Shown in pieces: positions 1 to 6,962 of a stretch of 35,974 nt of DNA (its first letter is position 1; each line of letters opens with the position of its first letter). The notes beneath the pieces were generated by a model. That model was not told the DNA's origin, ran no database searches, and saw only the letters and a list, made by a program, of their open reading frames with translations. The position numbers and the translations under genes were made by a program. Source of the stretch: Micromonospora qiuiae. Lineage in GTDB: Bacteria; Actinomycetota; Actinomycetes; Mycobacteriales; Micromonosporaceae. The stretch is from contig NZ_BOPC01000077.1 of NCBI RefSeq assembly GCF_016863555.1, forward strand, positions 1 to 35,974, in the 5' to 3' direction.

Positions 1-96
1 AACCTGCAACTGCTTTACCAGGGGCGTTCCCCCAACTCCGGCGGCGACTACGGGCTTCTGCCCTACCGCCCCGGTCTGCTGACCCTGCAACGCTGA
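1..96 (+). CDS. C-terminal end of an unrecognised protein (partial)
   Basis: Frame 1 is open from the window edge and ends in TGA at 94-96, giving 31 residues that include LLYQGRSPNSGGDYGLLPYRPG. It faces the convergent permease gene at 249, and a hairpin at 193-228 lies between them, as expected at the end of a real gene. The Tyr/Gly/Pro-rich tail resembles the end of some secreted glycoside hydrolases, but this is too short to assign a family. The start and most of the gene lie outside the window. Confidence 0.5.
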   Translation, partial: NLQLLYQGRSPNSGGDYGLLPYRPGLLTLQR

Positions 97-192
97 CCAC
101 GTGACACAGATCCGGCTCGGGTGTTCCTGACCCTCGCGCGCAGTGGCGTTTGCCGCTCACAGCGCGCGGTCAGGAATCGGGTGGAGCCGGAG

Positions 193-228
193 CGGGCGGG
201 CTCGGTGCATCACGACCGAGCCCGCCCG
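193..228. terminator. Terminator-like hairpin between convergent genes
   Basis: A perfect 14-bp stem (CGGGCGGGCTCGGT at 193-206 pairing with 215-228) encloses an 8-nt loop. It lies between the end of the partial plus-strand gene (96) and the end of the minus-strand permease (249). No T-tract follows, which is common for actinobacterial terminators. It could serve both directions. Confidence 0.6.
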
Positions 229-248
229 GGTCATTCCGAGGTCTCCTC

Positions 249-1469
249 CTACCCGGTGGCGAGCGCTTCGGTGGGTGCCAGGCGGGAGGCGCGGATCGCC
301 GGGTAGAGACCGGCGAACCCGCCGATCACCAGCGTGGCGACGACGCCTCCGAGCGTCGCCCACGCCGGCACCACGGTCGGCCAGCCCTGGGAGATCGCGT
401 AACCGGAGGTGACCACGATGCCGAGCAGCACCCCGCCGATTCCGCCGAGCGCCGACAGCAGCAACGACTCGGCGAGGAACTGGGTGCGGATCTGCCCCCG
501 GGTGGCGCCGAGCGAGCGGCGCAGGCCGATCTCGGCACGCCGCTCCAACACCGAGATGACCATGGTGTTGGCCACCCCGACCCCGCCGACGAGCAGGGCG
601 ACCGCGCCCAGGCCGAGCAGCAGCGCAGTGAAGGTCTCGTCGGTGGCCTGGGCAGCGGCCAAGGCGTCCGAGGGGCGAGAGACGTCGACCTCGTTCGGGG
701 CCTCCGGGTTGGCGGTCGCCCCGAGCACCGCACGGACCGCCTCGACCTGGTTGGCTTCGGCCCGGGTGTAGACGGTCGTCGGATGGCCGTCGAACCCCAG
801 GTGGCTGGCGGCGACCTCCCATCCGATCAGGGCCGAGCTGTCCAACTCGGGCGCGAGCGGGGCGGGAGCGAGGATGCCCGCCACGGTGAACCAGCGGCTA
901 CCGAGCCATACCTGCGCGTCGGGACCGGCGGCCGACAGCCCGAGGCGTTCGGCGGCGGTCGCTCCGAGCACCACCGACGGGTACCGAGCGGTGGCCTCGT
1001 TGAGCCAGGTGCCGCTCGCCACCTCGACCCCGACGGTCTCCAGCAGGCCGAGTTGGGCGGCCCGGACGGCGATGCCCCCGGTCTCCGCCGCCGGAATGCG
1101 GTCGGTCCGGTAGACGTTGCCAGCGACCTGGCCGGTGGCCGTCGCGTGGGTCACCGGCCCGATCCGCTCGATCATCGCCACCGCCTCGGGCGGAAGCTGC
1201 GCGTCGCCACCGAAGAGGGTGCGACCCGGTGACACGGTCAGCAGGTTGGTCCCGAGCGCGGCGAGGGTGCGATCCAACTCGGCACGGGACGACGACGAGA
1301 TCCCGACCACGGCGATCATCGCGGCGATACCGATGGCGATACCCAGTGCGGAAAGGAACGCCCGCAGCGGTCGGGTCCGCAACCCGACCCCGCCGACGCG
1401 GACGACATCGGCCGCGGGCATTCGGACCGGCGCGGGCCGGGGCATCCGGTCCGGGAGGAGCATCGCCAT
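249..1469 (-). CDS. MacB/FtsX-type ABC transporter permease
   Basis: This 406-residue membrane protein has the MacB/FtsX permease layout. There is one N-terminal membrane segment (about residues 38-60, FLSALGIAIGIAAMIAVVG), then a large extracytoplasmic MacB_PCD-like domain (about 60-275). Three C-terminal membrane segments follow (about 280-305, 328-352, 365-390), with the typical ending YPAIRASRLAPTEALA. Family members are mechanotransmission-type ABC permeases that drive efflux or envelope remodelling rather than threading substrate through the membrane. The gene follows the ATPase gene by 1 bp, and an adaptor and a lipoprotein lie upstream, so it is the last gene of a four-gene operon. 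ATG at 1469 is used; ATG at 1463 is an alternative. The substrate is unknown. Confidence 0.9.
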   Translation of the reverse strand: MAMLLPDRMPRPAPVRMPAADVVRVGGVGLRTRPLRAFLSALGIAIGIAAMIAVVGISSSSRAELDRTLAALGTNLLTVSPGRTLFGGDAQLPPEAVAMIERIGPVTHATATGQVAGNVYRTDRIPAAETGGIAVRAAQLGLLETVGVEVASGTWLNEATARYPSVVLGATAAERLGLSAAGPDAQVWLGSRWFTVAGILAPAPLAPELDSSALIGWEVAASHLGFDGHPTTVYTRAEANQVEAVRAVLGATANPEAPNEVDVSRPSDALAAAQATDETFTALLLGLGAVALLVGGVGVANTMVISVLERRAEIGLRRSLGATRGQIRTQFLAESLLLSALGGIGGVLLGIVVTSGYAISQGWPTVVPAWATLGGVVATLVIGGFAGLYPAIRASRLAPTEALATG

Positions 1470-1470
1470 C

Positions 1471-2166
1471 TCAGCTCACCCCGCTCGGCACCGGTCGCGA
1501 GTCGGCGCGCAGCCGCCCGTCGCGCATCTGCACCTGACGGGGCAGGCTGGCGGCGATCTCCCGGTCGTGCGTGATCACGACGACCGTGGTCCCGGCCCGG
1601 TGCAGCCCGTGCAGGAGATCTAGCACAGCCGCGCCGGAACTGGTGTCGAGGTTGCCGGTCGGCTCGTCGGCCAGCAGCACGGCCGGCTCGCCGACGACCG
1701 CGCGGGCCACCGCGACCCGTTGCCGCTCGCCGCCGGAGAGTTCGTGCGGCCGGTGCCCGAGCCGGTGACCGAGGCCGACGCGGTGCAACGCGGCCTCCGC
1801 GCGCCGCCGTCGTTCCCGCCTGGGTACGCCGGCGTAGAGCAGCCCGTCCGCCACGTTGTCGAGCACCGGTACGCCCGGAGCCAGGTGAAACTGCTGGAAC
1901 ACGAAGCCGATCCGGGTGGCCCGGAGCGCGGAGAGCTGCCGATCGGTCAGCCGCGCAACGTCGTGACCGTCGATCAGCACCGTTCCCGAGGTGGGCCGGT
2001 CCAGCGTGCCGATCACGTTCAGCATGGTCGACTTGCCGGAGCCGGACGGCCCGACGATCGCCACCAGCTCGCCGTGGCCGACGCGCAGCGACACGTCGGC
2101 GAGGGCGACCACCCCGCCGGGGTACCGCTTACCGACCTGGTCGAGCACGATCACGTCTCCGGTCAT
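1471..2166 (-). CDS. ABC transporter ATP-binding protein (LolD/MacB type)
   Basis: This 231-residue nucleotide-binding subunit has Walker A GPSGSGKST (39-47), a Q-loop in FVFQQFHL, the ABC signature LSGGERQR (about 143-150), Walker B VLLADEPT (about 162-169) and a switch His in VVVITHD. This combination is typical of the LolD/FtsE/MacB family, which pairs with four-TM permeases such as the one encoded 1 bp downstream. The start overlaps the stop of the adaptor gene (ATGA at 2163-2166), indicating translational coupling. It should form a dimer at the membrane and power the permease. Confidence 0.93.
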   Translation of the reverse strand: MTGDVIVLDQVGKRYPGGVVALADVSLRVGHGELVAIVGPSGSGKSTMLNVIGTLDRPTSGTVLIDGHDVARLTDRQLSALRATRIGFVFQQFHLAPGVPVLDNVADGLLYAGVPRRERRRRAEAALHRVGLGHRLGHRPHELSGGERQRVAVARAVVGEPAVLLADEPTGNLDTSSGAAVLDLLHGLHRAGTTVVVITHDREIAASLPRQVQMRDGRLRADSRPVPSGVS

Positions 2167-3251
2167 CGCGGCATCCCGACGGCCATGCCCTCGGTGATCC
2201 CGTCACCGGTGACCTCGACCCGGCCGTTGGCGAACAGCCCGGTGGTGACGGCGACGATCCGGCTGGACCCGCCGTCGATGACCTCCAGCCCGTAGCCGCC
2301 CTCGGCCAGCGCCAGCAGCGCGGCGACCGGAACGGTCAGCACATCGGGGCGCTCACTGACGGTGAAGGTCACCTCGGCCGAGGCCCGGTCGAAATCGGCC
2401 AGCGCCTTCTGGTCGTCGACGCTGACGACCACCTCGATCTTCGTCTCGCCACCGGAGTCGCCAGCCGTGCCCGTCGCGCCGCTCACGATCTTCGTCTCGA
2501 CCGTGCTGACCCTGCCCGCCACCCGCCGCCCGTCGGGCAGGCCGATCTCGACCGGCTCGCCCCGCTTGGCCAGGCGCTGGTCGTCGACATCGAGTTCCGT
2601 GGTGATCAGTCGGTCGGTGCCGGTGTACGTCAGCACCGCCTGCCCCGGTTGGACGATCGCGCCGACGTCGAGCTGGTGGCCCTCGATCCGGACCGGGCCG
2701 TCGGCGTACCCGATCCGACCCAGCTCGACCCGGCCGGTCTCGGCCACGCCGAGCTTCTCCTGCCAGGCACGGACCGCGTCGGCGGTGGCCCAGGTGTACT
2801 CGCCGTCGACCGTGAAGCCGGTGTAGCCGAGCGCCTTCAGGTTCCGCTCCAACTGTTCGACGTCCGGTCCCTCGACACCCGGCTGAAGCGTCCGGTACAT
2901 CGGTACCTTCCCGTACAGCAGCACCACCGGATCGCCGTCGACGGCGTAGAGCGCCTTGCCGCGCCGCACGGTGGCACCGGTTTTCGGCAGCGCGGTGATC
3001 GTGCCGGAGAGCCGGCTGGTGGCGGTCCGGCTCGGGCCGTACCCGAGTTCGCCGTCGACGGTCTGTGCGTCGGCGAGGGTCTGCCGGGAGACGGTGGCAC
3101 TGGCGGGCGGCGGGGTGCCGGTCTCGGCGGCGGCATCGCCCGCACCACCACCGAAACCGACCGAGGCGGCCACGCCGGCGAGGGCGACCAGCAGCAGCGC
3201 CACACCCCCGGCGACCGCCCCCACCCGGGTACGGCGGGTGGACCGCGTCAT
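2163..3251 (-). CDS. HlyD-like efflux adaptor with peptidoglycan-binding domain
   Basis: The 362-residue product starts with a basic stretch and one membrane segment (about residues 10-32). Beta-rich segments follow, then a peptidoglycan_binding_1-like module (about 122-180, with GPDVEQLERNLKALGY and FTVDGEYTWATADAVRAWQ), and a C-terminal barrel/membrane-fusion-like part. In actinobacteria this architecture accompanies MacB-type ABC pairs, where the adaptor probably spans the envelope and anchors to peptidoglycan. The start was chosen at ATG 3251 because it overlaps the upstream stop (ATGA) and begins a credible membrane anchor. The open frame continues to 3722, but only as an overlap with the lipoprotein gene. 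Confidence 0.85.
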   Translation of the reverse strand: MTRSTRRTRVGAVAGGVALLLVALAGVAASVGFGGGAGDAAAETGTPPPASATVSRQTLADAQTVDGELGYGPSRTATSRLSGTITALPKTGATVRRGKALYAVDGDPVVLLYGKVPMYRTLQPGVEGPDVEQLERNLKALGYTGFTVDGEYTWATADAVRAWQEKLGVAETGRVELGRIGYADGPVRIEGHQLDVGAIVQPGQAVLTYTGTDRLITTELDVDDQRLAKRGEPVEIGLPDGRRVAGRVSTVETKIVSGATGTAGDSGGETKIEVVVSVDDQKALADFDRASAEVTFTVSERPDVLTVPVAALLALAEGGYGLEVIDGGSSRIVAVTTGLFANGRVEVTGDGITEGMAVGMPR

Positions 3252-3775
3252 CGGCCACCCCCGAACCGGGGGGCGTGCTGCCGGCACTTCTCCATCGCCG
3301 CGCGGAACGTCGAATCGTCCGTGTCCATGCGCAGGACGTCCCGCTGGATCTGGATCCGGCCGTCCGGCGCCGGATCCGGGAAGTCCGGCACGCCGTTCTC
3401 CCGCATGCACTTGGCCATCGCCCGCATCTGTTCGAGCTGCTGCGCGTCGAGCCGCGGCGGCTGACCGCCGTTGGGTAGCAACTCGCGGCACTTCTCCATG
3501 GCCGCCTCGACCTTGCTCCGGTCCACGCTGCCGTCGAATCGGAACATCGGCCCGCTGTCGCCCTCCGGGTCGGGCAGGTCCACGTCGTTCTCCCGCATAC
3601 ACCGGGTGAATTCGAGCCGCCGTTCGGCGTCGCTGCCCCCGGTGCCGGTCGCGGAGGCGGAGGGCATGGCCGCCCCGCCGGCCGTGGCCACGCCGGTGCC
3701 GGCGTCGTCCCGGCCGGCGCATCCGGCCAGCGCGAGCGCCAGCAGCGCGGGGAGCAAGATGATTCTCCGTCGCAT
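3248..3775 (-). CDS. Lipoprotein with duplicated CMREN Cys motif
   Basis: This 175-residue protein begins with a lipoprotein signal peptide ending in LALAGC, with the lipidated Cys at about residue 19. The mature part contains two copies of a roughly 55-residue unit. Each unit has CMREN (FTRCMRENDVDLPDPEGD, then KCMRENGVPDFPDPAPDG) followed by a second Cys in MEKCRE or MEKCRQ. Two Cys per unit suggests a paired-Cys fold or metal/thiol chemistry; this is inference. Similar small lipoproteins of unknown function are common beside actinobacterial MacB-type transporters. A ribosome site (GAAAGGA) lies 7 nt before the ATG. It is the first gene of the efflux operon and diverges from the regulator genes. 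Confidence 0.85.
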   Translation of the reverse strand: MRRRIILLPALLALALAGCAGRDDAGTGVATAGGAAMPSASATGTGGSDAERRLEFTRCMRENDVDLPDPEGDSGPMFRFDGSVDRSKVEAAMEKCRELLPNGGQPPRLDAQQLEQMRAMAKCMRENGVPDFPDPAPDGRIQIQRDVLRMDTDDSTFRAAMEKCRQHAPRFGGGR

Positions 3776-3932
3776 CGTCGGTGTCCTTTCCGGCGTCCGG
3801 CGTCTCTCGCCGGACGGTGTGCCCGGCGGCAGCCGCCGGACGACCGGGTTCAGTTCAGCCGGCGCCGCGTATCGCGGGCGTAACCGAATCTGTTTACGGC
3901 GGCGTTATCTCCGGTCGCGGCACCATTGGCGG
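3776..3932. promoter_or_regulatory. Divergent promoter region between efflux operon and two-component system
   Basis: This 157-bp gap separates the divergent lipoprotein and response-regulator genes, so it must hold both promoters. A short imperfect palindrome (CGTAA at 3879-3883, TTACG at 3894-3898) and a TATCT-like -10 (3906-3910) lie in its AT-richer part. They are plausible operator and promoter elements for the adjacent OmpR-type regulator. Placement is by inspection only. Confidence 0.35.
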
Positions 3933-4589
3933 GTGCGAGTGCTGGTGGTGGAGGACGAGGACGTGCTGGCGGACGCTATCGCGGAGTGGCTGCGCCGGGA
4001 GGCGTTCGCGGTCGACGTGGCGTACGACGGCGACGCCGCGCTGGAGCGGCTCGGTGTGAACGCGTACGAGGTGGTGGTGCTCGACCGGGACCTGCCGGTC
4101 GTGCACGGCGACGATGTCTGCCGGGCGATCGCCGACGCCGGCGGGGCGACCCGGGTGTTGATGCTCACCGCGGCGGCGGCGGTCCGCGACCGGGTCGCCG
4201 GCCTCGCCCTCGGCGCCGACGACTATCTGGTGAAGCCGTTCGCGCTGGTGGAGCTGGCCGCCCGGGTGCACGCGCTGACCCGGCGGGCCGCTCCGGCCGC
4301 GCCGCCGGCACTGCGCCGGGCCGGAATCGTGGTCGAACCGGCCCGCCGCGAGGTCCACCGTGACGGCCGGTACGTGCCGTTGACCCGTAAGGAGTTCGCG
4401 GTGCTGGCCGAGCTGCTGCGCGCCGACGGCGCGGTGGTCTCCGCCGAGGAACTGCTGGAGCGGGTCTGGGACGAGCACATCGACCCGTTCACCAACGTCG
4501 TGCGGGTCACCGTGATGAAGCTGCGGCGCAAGCTCGGTGATCCTCCGGTGGTGGAGACCGTGCCGGGAGTGGGGTATCGGATCCGGTGA
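3933..4589 (+). CDS. OmpR/PhoB-family response regulator
   Basis: This 218-residue regulator has an N-terminal receiver (VRVLVVEDEDVLADAI, acidic pocket near residues 8-9). The phospho-acceptor is Asp51 in VVVLDRDLP, and the conserved Lys is in DDYLVKPFAL. The C-terminal winged helix (about 125-218) contains LTRKEFAVLAELL and ends VETVPGVGYRIR. GTG at 3933 is chosen because it starts directly at the first receiver strand; upstream codons in the same frame are not protein-like. The stop overlaps the kinase start (GTGA at 4586-4589), so the two are coupled. It probably controls the divergent efflux operon. Confidence 0.93.
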   Translation: MRVLVVEDEDVLADAIAEWLRREAFAVDVAYDGDAALERLGVNAYEVVVLDRDLPVVHGDDVCRAIADAGGATRVLMLTAAAAVRDRVAGLALGADDYLVKPFALVELAARVHALTRRAAPAAPPALRRAGIVVEPARREVHRDGRYVPLTRKEFAVLAELLRADGAVVSAEELLERVWDEHIDPFTNVVRVTVMKLRRKLGDPPVVETVPGVGYRIR

Positions 4590-5743
4590 AGCGTCTCACC
4601 CTCCGCGCCCGCCTCACCCTGGTCTACGGGGGTCTCTTCCTGCTCGCCGGCATCGTCCTGCTCGGCGTCACGTACGTGTTGGTGGAGCAGCGGATGCCGC
4701 AGCCGTTCCGGGCCGAATTCCCGGACCGGATCGCGGTGCCCGCCCGCACGCTGCTCAGCGAACAGGATGCTGACCGGATCCGCCTGTTGATCCAGGACGT
4801 GCAGAGCGAGGCGAAGCGCAACGCGCTGGAGTCGCTGCTCACCCAGGGGGGCCTCGCGCTGGTGGTGGTCTCGGCGGCGGCGGTCGCGATCGGCTGGCTG
4901 ATCGCCGGCCGGGCGCTGCAACCCCTGCAGCAGATCACCGGGACGGCCCGCCGCATCGCCGGCGCGGACTCCGCCGGGCGTGGGCTGCACGAGCGGATCG
5001 CGTTGACCGGCCCGCACGACGAGGTACGCGAACTCGCCGACATGTTCGACCAGATGCTGGAACGGCTGGACCGCTCCTTCGACGGGCAGCGACGTTTCGT
5101 GGCGAACGCCTCCCACGAGCTGCGGACCCCGCTGACGATCAACCGGGCGCTGGTGGAGCTGGCGATGAGCCGGCCGGACGCCTCGGCCGAGGTGCGCCGT
5201 CTCGGCGAGGCGCTGCTGGCGGTGAACGAGCGGCACGAGCGGCTGATCGACGGCCTGCTCACGTTGGCCGACTCGGAGAACGAGCTGACCGAGCGGGCCC
5301 AGGTGGACCTGGCCGAGATCGCCGCGTACGTGATCGACCAGGCGGAAACGACGTCACCCGGCATCCCGGTGCGCCGCGCCCTGAGCCCGGCCCGGACAGT
5401 GGGCGACCCGGTGCTGCTGGAACGGTTGACGTTCAACCTGGTGGAGAACGCGTTACGGCATAACGTGCCGACCGACGGCTGGGTGGAGGTGCGCACCGAT
5501 GTGACGGCCGGGCGGCCGACGCTGGTGGTGGTCAACACCGGCCCGGTGGTGCCCGGCTACGACGTGGAGACCATGTTCCAGCCGTTTCGGCGGCTGAGCC
5601 GGGAGCGGATGGCCGGCGCCCGGGGCTTCGGGCTGGGGCTGTCGATCGTGCGGGCGGTGGCCCGGGCGCACGGCGGCACCGTCGGAGCCCAACCGCGCCC
5701 CGGAGGGGGCCTGACCGTGACGGTGATGCTGCCACCGCCCTGA
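4586..5743 (+). CDS. Membrane sensor histidine kinase
   Basis: This 385-residue kinase has two membrane segments (about 10-33 and 87-110) around a short extracytoplasmic loop. A HAMP linker, a HisKA domain with phospho-acceptor His177 in ANASHELRTPL, and a HATPase domain follow (N box NLVENALRHN near 284; G box RGFGLGLSIV near 345). GTG at 4586 overlaps the regulator stop. The small external domain (about 50 residues) suggests an envelope or membrane-level signal rather than a large ligand. The gene should phosphorylate the regulator encoded immediately upstream. Confidence 0.93.
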   Translation: MKRLTLRARLTLVYGGLFLLAGIVLLGVTYVLVEQRMPQPFRAEFPDRIAVPARTLLSEQDADRIRLLIQDVQSEAKRNALESLLTQGGLALVVVSAAAVAIGWLIAGRALQPLQQITGTARRIAGADSAGRGLHERIALTGPHDEVRELADMFDQMLERLDRSFDGQRRFVANASHELRTPLTINRALVELAMSRPDASAEVRRLGEALLAVNERHERLIDGLLTLADSENELTERAQVDLAEIAAYVIDQAETTSPGIPVRRALSPARTVGDPVLLERLTFNLVENALRHNVPTDGWVEVRTDVTAGRPTLVVVNTGPVVPGYDVETMFQPFRRLSRERMAGARGFGLGLSIVRAVARAHGGTVGAQPRPGGGLTVTVMLPPP

Positions 5744-5818
5744 CCGGTCGGGGTACAGCGCTGTGGCCAACGGCAGCGCTGCCGGCCCGGCCCGGCCCTC
5801 AACGGTGTTCGTTGTCCC

Positions 5819-5887
5819 CTTTGCTCTGCTTCAACATACGCAACGGTTTGTCGCCGAACCCGTTGCGTGGGTTGAAGCAGAGCAAAG
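5819..5887. repeat. Long intergenic inverted repeat (69 bp)
   Basis: The outer arms are 17 bp and perfect (CTTTGCTCTGCTTCAAC at 5819-5835; its complement at 5871-5887). A symmetric 3-nt mismatch and an inner 8-bp perfect stem (CGCAACGG at 5839-5846 with 5860-5867) follow, closed by a 13-nt loop. It lies between the convergent kinase and methyltransferase genes, so it can act as a bidirectional terminator. Its length and internal mismatch look more like a dispersed palindromic element than a simple terminator. The rest of 5744-5995 shows nothing coding. Confidence 0.8.
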
Positions 5888-5995
5888 TCTCCCGCGCCCC
5901 TACCGTGGGCTGCCGTGGGGCTGTGTGAATGGCTGCATTCAGGGGTCAGGGGTCAGGAGGCAGTGCAGAGGGGTGGGGCTGGAGCGGAAGCCAGG

Positions 5996-6838
5996 CTAGC
6001 TGCGGCGGGCGGCCCAGACGCGGCGTTCGGTGCGGAGCGACAGGTCGGCGCGGCGCAGGATGTTGTGCGGGCTGTCGCTGTCGAGCAGCCGGGCGAGCGC
6101 GGCGAGATCGTCGGCCGAGAGTGTTTCAGCGACCCGGTCGCGGAGGCGTCGCAGGGCGCTCAGGGCGTAGCGGCCGACGGCCGGGCTGCGGGATCCCTCG
6201 ATGTGCACGGCGATGGTGCGCTCGCCTTCGAGCGTGAAGCCGGCGGCGGTCAGCATCGGACCCCAATCGGCGCCGCGGTGGGGCACGTGTTCGGCGTGGA
6301 AGTGGTCGGTGGCGGCATGGCAGCGGTCTTCCAGGCCGGGCCGGTCCTCGGGTGCGTTCTCGGGCAGGAAGCGGGGGAAGCCGGAGAGTTCGACGACGGC
6401 GAACAGGCCGCCGGGTACGAGCATGTCGTGAACGTTGCGCAGGGCGCGCTGCGGGTCGGCCATGTGGTGCATCGAGGCGGACGCCCACACCAGATCGGGC
6501 CGACCGAGGTCGGGCCAGTCGGCGGCGTCGAGGTCGGCCTGCACGGTGCGTACCCGGTCATCGGCGCCGCGGGCGCATGCCTTCTCTCGCAGGCGCAGCA
6601 GGTGCTCCGGGGCGGCGTCGACGGCGATCACGTGTGCCTCGGGGAAGCGGTCGAGGAGGGCGAAGCTGCCCGCTCCGGTGCCGGAACCCAGATCCACGAT
6701 GTGGCTCGGGCTGGTCCGGAGGGGCAGCCATTCGGTGATGGAGGCGATGTGCTCGGCAAGGACCTCCGCGTCCAGATCGAGAATCTCCGCCTGGCCGCCG
6801 ACGTCCTCTGGCTGGTGGGTGATGGGTGGATGGCTCAT
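5996..6838 (-). CDS. SAM-dependent methyltransferase (class I)
   Basis: This protein of about 280 residues has the class I methyltransferase motif I DLGSGTGAGSFALL (near 46-59) and an acidic strand-2 end (VIAVDAAPEHL). WASASMHHMADPQRALRNV and LVPGGLFAVVELSG match the post-motif regions of the Methyltransf_25/11 type. The substrate cannot be deduced and no neighbouring gene gives a pathway. ATG at 6838 is used; an in-frame GTG at 6844 is possible. A TAGCGT-like -10 (6845-6850) would put the transcript start at the ATG, so the message may be leaderless. Confidence 0.85.
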   Translation of the reverse strand: MSHPPITHQPEDVGGQAEILDLDAEVLAEHIASITEWLPLRTSPSHIVDLGSGTGAGSFALLDRFPEAHVIAVDAAPEHLLRLREKACARGADDRVRTVQADLDAADWPDLGRPDLVWASASMHHMADPQRALRNVHDMLVPGGLFAVVELSGFPRFLPENAPEDRPGLEDRCHAATDHFHAEHVPHRGADWGPMLTAAGFTLEGERTIAVHIEGSRSPAVGRYALSALRRLRDRVAETLSADDLAALARLLDSDSPHNILRRADLSLRTERRVWAARRS

Positions 6839-6844
6839 GCCCAC

Positions 6845-6873
6845 ACGCTAGGTCAGTCTTGCGTTTTCGACAC
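6845..6873 (-). promoter_or_regulatory. Possible leaderless promoter of the methyltransferase gene
   Basis: On the minus strand a TAGCGT hexamer (6850 to 6845) lies 17 bp from a weak GTGTCG hexamer (6873 to 6868). The expected transcription start falls on or next to the ATG at 6838, and no ribosome-binding sequence is visible before it. Leaderless messages are common in actinobacteria. The -35 match is poor. Confidence 0.25.
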
Positions 6874-6962
6874 GGCCCCTCCCGATCTGCGCAAGAAATT
6901 GGCCGAAAATCGTGCTGGTCGGGCAAGAGGCGCTGCGGCCGGACGCCGATGGCGTGCATGCG

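Noticed and set aside
3252..3722. N-terminal extension of the HlyD-like adaptor
   Set aside because: It overlaps the lipoprotein gene in another frame and is Arg-rich. ATG 3251 gives a normal membrane anchor and ATGA coupling.
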